A program made the position numbers and the translations under genes. Of a stretch of DNA of 64,000 nt, positions 59,862 through 64,000 are shown in pieces. The stretch covers positions 3,487,901 to 3,551,900 of the forward strand of contig NZ_KK853997.1 of assembly GCF_000696185.1 (NCBI RefSeq), read 5' to 3'. A model generated the notes under the pieces. The model saw nothing but the letters and a program-made list of their open reading frames with translations, was not told where the DNA came from and searched no databases. Origin of the DNA: Kitasatospora cheerisanensis KCTC 2395 (GTDB lineage Bacteria > Actinomycetota > Actinomycetes > Streptomycetales > Streptomycetaceae). Position 1 is the stretch's first letter. Each line of letters opens with the position of its first letter.

Positions 59862-59896
59862 GTGAAAAGTTTCGCATGGCTCGTCGGCCCGTTTTA

Positions 59897-59927
59897 GGGG
59901 GGTCCGGCGTTGTCGCCCGGACCCCCC
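59897..59927 (-). terminator. Terminator after the hemL-phosphatase operon
   Basis: An 11-bp perfect stem (GGGGGGTCCGG with its complement, 59897-59907 and 59917-59927). It lies between the phosphatase stop (60036) and resA, 108 bases beyond the stop, so it may end that transcript or attenuate read-through into resA. Confidence 0.6.
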
Positions 59928-60035
59928 TTGACCTGCGAATACTCCGCTTATGATCGTCTTAATTCGGGCATTTCGCCGCCCGCAGGGCTTACCCCGCGGG
60001 CCGCCGGTGTGAGCAAGCTCCCGAACCGGCGCGGG

Positions 60036-60737
60036 CTACGCCCCGAAGCTCTTCCCGACCGGCTTGTCGCCCTTCTTGCCCTTGCCCACCAGGTGGGCCG
60101 GCAGCAGGTCGCGGGCCGGCTCGCGGTAGCCGATCGAGACGATCCGGTCGCCCTCGTAGGTGAAGCTGGTCAGCGAGGCCAGCGAGCACTGCCGGCGGCG
60201 CGGGTCGTGCCACAGCCGGCGGCGCTCGGCGAACGAGCGCAGGATCCAGATCGGCAGCTGGTGGCTGACGCACACCGCCTCGTGCCCGCGCGCCGCGTCC
60301 CGGGCGCCGGCGATCGCGCCCATCATCCGCACCACTTGGTCGATGTACGGCTCGCCCCAGGACGGCTTGAACGGGTTGGTCAGGTACTTCCAGTACGAGG
60401 GGTTGCGCAGCGAGCCGTCGCCGACGCCGAAGGTCTTGCCCTCGAAGATGTTCTCCGCCTCGATCAGCCGCGGGTCGGCCGCGACCGTCAGGCCGTGCGC
60501 CTTGGCGATCGGCTCGGCGGTCTCCTGCGCCCGCTCCAGCGGGGAGGCCACCACGTAGGTGATGTCCCGGTCCTTCAGGTGGTCGGCCACCCGCTCGGCC
60601 ATCTGCCGCCCCAGATCGGAGAGGTGATAGCCCGGCAGCCGGCCGTACAGCACGCCCTCCGGGTTGTGCACCTCGCCGTGCCGCATCACGTGGACGACGG
60701 TGATGTCCTTCTTGCCGTCGGTCTGCTGGTCCGTCAC
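60036..60737 (-). CDS. Histidine phosphatase family (phosphoglycerate mutase-like) protein
   Basis: A 233-residue phosphatase. The phosphohistidine motif is [21 protein letters not shown] (RHG, His about residue 19-20), followed by [17 protein letters not shown] (Arg of the second motif), [14 protein letters not shown], and [15 protein letters not shown] (second His). It is therefore a broad-specificity phosphatase or a mutase-like enzyme. GTG at 60737 overlaps the hemL stop (GTGA), a coupling common in actinomycetes; the role of the pair is not known. Confidence 0.88.
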   Translation of the reverse strand: MTDQQTDGKKDITVVHVMRHGEVHNPEGVLYGRLPGYHLSDLGRQMAERVADHLKDRDITYVVASPLERAQETAEPIAKAHGLTVAADPRLIEAENIFEGKTFGVGDGSLRNPSYWKYLTNPFKPSWGEPYIDQVVRMMGAIAGARDAARGHEAVCVSHQLPIWILRSFAERRRLWHDPRRRQCSLASLTSFTYEGDRIVSIGYREPARDLLPAHLVGKGKKGDKPVGKSFGA

Positions 60738-62074
60738 TTGGACTCCTCGGTGGCCTCGGCGGCGGCGCGGGCGGCGGCGGGCAGGGCGGCGGCGATCCGC
60801 TCGATGGCGCGCTCGTCGTGCGCGGACGAGACGAACCAGGACTCGAACGCCGACGGCGGCAGGTAGACGCCCTGGCTGAGCATCGAGTGGAAGAAGCCGT
60901 TGAAGCGGAACGCCTGCTGGCGGCGGGCCTCGTCGTAGTTCGTGACCTGCTGGTCGGTGAAGAAGACCGAGAACATGTTGCCCGCGGTCTGCAGGCGGTG
61001 CGCCACGCCCTCCTTCGAGAGCGCCTCGGTGACCAGGCCGGACACCTCGGCGGCCACCCGGTCGACGGTGGCGTACACCTCGTCGGTGCAGTGCCGCAGC
61101 TGGGCCAGGCCGGCGGCGGTGGCGATCGGGTTACCGGACAGCGTGCCCGCCTGGTACACCGGGCCGGCCGGGGCGAGGTGCGCCATCACGTCGGCGCGGC
61201 CGCCGAAGGCCGCGGCGGGGAAGCCGCCGCCCATCACCTTGCCGAAGGTCAGCAGGTCCGGCGCCCAGCCCTCGTGGGCGGCCTCCAGGCCGTACCAGCC
61301 GGCCTTGGAGACGCGGAAGCCGGTCATCACCTCGTCGGAGATGAACAGCGCGCCGCTCTCCCGGCACAGGTCGGCCAGGCCCCGGTTGAAGCCGGGCAGC
61401 GGCGGGACGACGCCCATGTTGCCGGGCGAGGCCTCGGTGATCACACAGGCGATCTCGCCGGGGTGCGCGGCGAACGCGGCGCGCACCGCGTCCAGGTCGT
61501 TGTACGGCAGCACGATGGTGTCGCCGGCCTGCGCGCCGGTGACGCCCGGGGTGTCCGGCAGGCCGAAGGTGGCGACGCCGGAGCCGGCGGCGGCCAGCAG
61601 CGCGTCCACGTGGCCGTGGTAGCAGCCGGCGAACTTGACCACCTTCGCGCGGCCGGTGAAGCCGCGGGCCAGCCGGATCGCCGACATGGTCGCCTCGGTG
61701 CCGCTGGAGACCAGGCGGACCTGCTCGACCGGGGCGATCCGGGCGACGATCTCCTCACCGAGCTCGACCTCGCCCTGGCCGGGCGTGCCGAACGAGGTGC
61801 CGCGGGACACCGCCTGCTGCACCGCCTCGATCACCGCCGGGTGCGAGTGGCCGAGCAGCATCGGGCCCCAGGAACACACCAGGTCCACGTACTCGCGGCC
61901 GTCGGCGTCCGTCAGGTACGGGCCCTTGCCGGACACCATGAAACGGGGCGTGCCGCCGACCGCGCGGAAGGCCCGCACCGGCGAGTTGACGCCGCCGGGG
62001 GTGACCGCCAAGGCGCGCTCGAACAGCGACTGGGACTGGGGTGCTTCGTACGGGTAGCTCATCTGCTCGCTCAT
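60734..62074 (-). CDS. hemL: Glutamate-1-semialdehyde 2,1-aminomutase
   Basis: A 446-residue PLP enzyme making 5-aminolevulinate for haem and corrin synthesis (C5 route). Family stretches are [104 protein letters not shown], the PLP lysine in [23 protein letters not shown], and [15 protein letters not shown] at 62074 is proposed; ATG at 62062 is an alternative. It supplies haem for the adjacent cytochrome c assembly genes. Confidence 0.95.
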   Translation of the reverse strand: MSEQMSYPYEAPQSQSLFERALAVTPGGVNSPVRAFRAVGGTPRFMVSGKGPYLTDADGREYVDLVCSWGPMLLGHSHPAVIEAVQQAVSRGTSFGTPGQGEVELGEEIVARIAPVEQVRLVSSGTEATMSAIRLARGFTGRAKVVKFAGCYHGHVDALLAAAGSGVATFGLPDTPGVTGAQAGDTIVLPYNDLDAVRAAFAAHPGEIACVITEASPGNMGVVPPLPGFNRGLADLCRESGALFISDEVMTGFRVSKAGWYGLEAAHEGWAPDLLTFGKVMGGGFPAAAFGGRADVMAHLAPAGPVYQAGTLSGNPIATAAGLAQLRHCTDEVYATVDRVAAEVSGLVTEALSKEGVAHRLQTAGNMFSVFFTDQQVTNYDEARRQQAFRFNGFFHSMLSQGVYLPPSAFESWFVSSAHDERAIERIAAALPAAARAAAEATEESK

Positions 62075-62158
62075 CCGTTGGGTCCGCGGGGTGGCCTGGA
62101 GCCTCTCTTACCCGCACATGGTCTCAAATCGTGTCCTGGCGTTCTGCATGTCGGGCCC

Positions 62159-62178
62159 GATCATCTGGAACGATGATC
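62159..62178. promoter_or_regulatory. Inverted repeat (candidate operator) upstream of hemL and the divergent gene
   Basis: GATCATC-TGGAAC-GATGATC is a perfect 7-bp inverted repeat with a 6-base spacer, 85 bases upstream of the hemL ATG. It could be a regulator site for either divergent gene. It is not identified with a known regulon. Confidence 0.35.
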
Positions 62179-62262
62179 CGTGTGCTGCTCCCCTCACTGG
62201 CTGTGGCGAAGGTAAGGTCGAGTAGCGCGCGCTCGTGTAGCACGCCAGCAGACGGGTAAGGG

Positions 62263-62290
62263 GCATGTCCGGAGGGAAAGCCGGACATGC
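62263..62290 (+). promoter_or_regulatory. Hairpin in the 5' leader of the conserved hypothetical gene
   Basis: GCATGTCCGG pairs perfectly with CCGGACATGC around the loop AGGGAAAG. The stem lies about 150 bases upstream of the GTG start at 62442, so it may be part of a long leader or a transcription terminator for an upstream short transcript. It has no U-tract. No known riboswitch class was recognised. Confidence 0.4.
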
Positions 62291-62441
62291 GGGGGTCTGT
62301 CGATTCCGGCGAGTTCCGGTGAGGATGGTCCGAGTGTCCGAGAGGCAGGACGGTTTCGACGAGGCCGCGGAGCGCACCCGCAGGCCTGCCGAGACCGGCG
62401 GGGGCAGGGAAGCGGGCAGGGGAAGGAGGGGCGAGGGCAGA

Positions 62442-62930
62442 GTGGGGGTCACTTACAAGTACTTCGGCGCACCGGACCGCGCCACCGCCGCCAGAGTCCC
62501 CACCGCGCTCGGCCCCGGAGGCCTCGGACTCGACGCCGGCGAACTCGGAGCCCTCGGCCGGCTCGGCGACCTGATGGAGACCAGCGGCTCCGGGAACGGG
62601 CACCTCTCCACCAAGATCAAGCCGGAGACCATGAGCGCGATGGTCCTCACCGGCATCCAGGGCGTCCCCCTGCACCACGTGCCGCCGCTCGAACTGGTGG
62701 TCCTGCACCCCGACTACGCGGTGGTCCAACTCCCGCACACCGTCGTCGAACCGCTCCGGAAGGCCGACGAGACCGAGCTGGGCGCCGCCGCGTTCATCTG
62801 GTCCACCGTCCCCGACCGCCGCGGCCCGCGGGACGCCTTCGTCATCTACCAGATGCTGCACGAGTGGCAGGACTTCGCCAACCGCCTCCACGACGCCGGC
62901 CACCAGCTGTACTGCCTGGTCTGGCCCTGA
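62442..62930 (+). CDS. Conserved Streptomyces hypothetical protein
   Basis: A 162-residue protein. I recall close relatives in Streptomyces starting at MTYKYFGAPD. Conserved blocks are GHLSTKIKPETMSAMVLTGIQGVPLHHVPPLELVVLHPDYAVVQLP, LGAAAFIWSTVPDRRGPRDAFVIYQMLHEWQDFANRLHDAGHQLYCLVWP. No signal, TM or catalytic motif is recognised, and no function is known. GTG at 62442 is used (GAGGG 4 bases upstream); the open frame extends to 62265 but that part is not conserved. Confidence 0.75.
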   Translation: MGVTYKYFGAPDRATAARVPTALGPGGLGLDAGELGALGRLGDLMETSGSGNGHLSTKIKPETMSAMVLTGIQGVPLHHVPPLELVVLHPDYAVVQLPHTVVEPLRKADETELGAAAFIWSTVPDRRGPRDAFVIYQMLHEWQDFANRLHDAGHQLYCLVWP

Positions 62931-63178
62931 CCCGCCTTCCTTTCTGACGGCCGGCCGGAAACGGGTGGACCAGTGCCGTCGGGGGCACCGGCGGATCCTC
63001 CGGTGATGTCGCCCGCGAACTCGCCTGCGGCGGCGCAGGGCAGTCAAGTTGACGACCTGTCACCTCTGCGCTGCCGCAGGGTCTGCCGGCGCGCGTCGGC
63101 ACTCGGGTTCGCGGCCGCCGAGACCCCACGGGCAGCCGCAGGGACCTGACCGCGACCGGCCACCGTAGGCTCACCGCC

Positions 63179-63745
63179 ATGGAACTCCCCGACTGCGGCT
63201 GCCTGCTCTGCGACGACACCGGCGACGAATCCGCGTGGGACGCACGCGACACCCGCATCGCGGCGAACATCCGCGACCACGACTGGAACGTCAACGGGGT
63301 CGCCGGCGGCGGACTGCCCGGCGACTGGTCCTACTCGATCGGACTGTGGCACACCCTGCGCAGCCCCGAGGTCAGCATCTTCGGCATCCCCTCGCAGACC
63401 GGTATGCGGATCGTCAACGTCCTCGCCCGCGAGATCCGGGCCGGGCATCCGCTCGAACCGGACCAGCGCCGCGACGACGTCCTGGGCGGCGGGTTCTCGG
63501 TGGCGATCCGGCCGGTCCACCCCAGCTGGTACCTCTGCTTCTTCGGTGCCGGGGTCGACTTCTACCAGCGACCTCCGCTGCCCATCACCCAGATGTTCTG
63601 GCCGGACAAGCAGGGCCGCTTCCCCTGGGACGAAGGTGTCGAAGCGACCTGCCGCGCCGCCCAGCCGCTCCTGTGGGTACCCCGCGAGGAGTCCACCGGC
63701 CCGTGGGCGGACTCCGAGCCCGTCCAGTACCGACCGCACGGGTGA
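63179..63745 (+). CDS. DUF4262 family protein
   Basis: A 188-residue protein starting ATG 63179 (MELPDCGCLLCDDTGDES). The DUF4262 pattern is present: IRDHDWNVNGVAGGGLPGDWSYSIGLWHTLRSPEVSIFGIP, LAREIRAGHPLEPDQRRDDVLGG, SWYLCFFGAGVDFYQRPPLPITQMFWPDKQGRFPWDEGVEATCRAAQPLLW. It has several Cys near the N-terminus (CGCLLC), which may bind metal, but this is not established. The family has unknown function and is often found in Streptomyces and other actinobacteria as an accessory gene. Confidence 0.85.
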   Translation: MELPDCGCLLCDDTGDESAWDARDTRIAANIRDHDWNVNGVAGGGLPGDWSYSIGLWHTLRSPEVSIFGIPSQTGMRIVNVLAREIRAGHPLEPDQRRDDVLGGGFSVAIRPVHPSWYLCFFGAGVDFYQRPPLPITQMFWPDKQGRFPWDEGVEATCRAAQPLLWVPREESTGPWADSEPVQYRPHG

Positions 63746-63938
63746 CCGAAGCGAACAGGCCCCGCCCGGAGTGCCAGTCCGCGTCCGGATGGTCGGACTC
63801 GATGAGGTGGACCACGAGATCCCAGAACCGGGCGGTGCGGAAGCGGTCGCCCCTGGGCGGCGTCCTTCGGCCGGGAGACGACACCGCCACCGGCGCTGCC
63901 CGCTGCCGCCCTGACGCGGCGTCCGTCCGGGCGGCCGT

Positions 63939-64000
63939 TCAGGGGTGTGGTCGGCGTGGGGCGGTGAGGTTCCACTCCGCCGGGAGGGGGCTGTCGCAGG
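63939..64000 (-). CDS. Possible 3' end of a gene extending beyond the window
   Basis: On the minus strand, the last ~60 bases read CDSPLPAEWNLTAPRRPHP followed by a stop at 63939-63941. The composition looks coding, but only 19-20 residues are visible. It could equally be random. The rest of 63746-63938 holds no supported gene; a Trp/Asp-rich stretch there (63753-63855) may be a remnant. Confidence 0.3.
   Translation of the reverse strand, partial: CDSPLPAEWNLTAPRRPHP

Larger units (their letters stand above)
62075..62441. other. Intergenic region with hemL promoter and a structured 5' leader
   Basis: 367 bases between divergent genes with no coding sequence supported. It holds two marked structures: a 7-bp inverted repeat (62159-62178) and a 10-bp hairpin (62263-62290), each listed separately. 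The 62380-62440 part is G-rich with GGAAGGAGGGG at 62421-62431 and GAGGG at 62433-62437 serving as ribosome site for the downstream gene. Confidence 0.5.

Noticed and set aside
62124..63047. A minus-strand open frame of 307 codons covering the conserved hypothetical gene
   Set aside because: It overlaps a plus-strand gene with conserved relatives; its sequence has no family resemblance and no good ribosome site.
63585..63890. Minus-strand frame with a plausible protein-like stretch (RFWDLVVHLIESDHPDADW)
   Set aside because: The protein-like part is short and continues as a shadow of the DUF4262 gene; it may be a decayed remnant but cannot be called a gene.

Overview
The window is a high-GC actinomycete chromosome segment, most likely Streptomyces or Kitasatospora. 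The evidence is strong G/C third-position bias, many GTG starts with 4-base ATGA/GTGA overlaps, an acidic N-terminal extension on NusG, futalosine-type menaquinone genes, and a gene order I recognise from Streptomyces (rplKA-nusG-secE-tRNA-Trp-aspC-add-murB, then tRNA-Thr/tRNA-Met/rpmG/hadAB, a second nuo cluster with htpX and ctaD, and hemL with cytochrome c biogenesis). The family assignment rests on recalled homologues, not on a search. Most of the window is core chromosome; no phage, insertion sequence or CRISPR array was seen.

Layout. 1-4.5 kb: two lipoproteins, then the ribosomal/transcription block rplA-rplK-nusG-secE and tRNA-Trp, all on the minus strand and separated by strong hairpins. 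4.7-8.2 kb: aspartate aminotransferase, adenosine deaminase, MurB. 8.2-10.8 kb: a small efflux cassette (monooxygenase-like protein, MFS exporter, TetR regulator) with two copies of one palindromic operator. 10.8-14 kb: the HadAB-type dehydratase pair, rpmG and tRNA-Met, tRNA-Thr and tRNA-Tyr around an amidohydrolase-like protein with a degraded active site. 14-17.8 kb: YajQ, a uracil/thymine mismatch glycosylase and small membrane proteins. 17.9-30.5 kb: a respiratory block, with a stand-alone CtaD, HtpX and a ten-gene complex I-like operon (nuoA,B,C,H,I,J,K,L,M,N) that lacks nuoD, E, F and G. 30.8-39.7 kb: an orphan histidine kinase, HtrA-like protease, GalE, an AfsK-like Ser/Thr kinase, a TetR regulator, FabH and an L,D-transpeptidase. 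39.8-52.3 kb: menaquinone genes (mqnE, a frameshifted ubiX, a UbiA-type prenyltransferase, ubiD) with other enzymes and a two-gene RNA-repair operon between them. 52.4-64 kb: acyl-CoA carboxylase beta and epsilon, a tandem RHH-like protein, the system II cytochrome c assembly operon (resA-ccdA-resB-ccsB), a phosphatase, hemL and two conserved hypotheticals.

The most interesting object is the RNA-repair operon at 45446-49858. A fused RNA ligase-polynucleotide kinase is followed without any spacer by a 902-residue protein carrying DUF504, EEP nuclease, 2H phosphoesterase and nucleotidyltransferase domains. Together these could recognise, trim, heal, tail and seal broken RNA ends.

Two genes (ubiX and the 5' end of ctaD) each look as though one base is missing from a G/C run. 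These are either real mutations or assembly errors, and should be checked before the genes are called broken.
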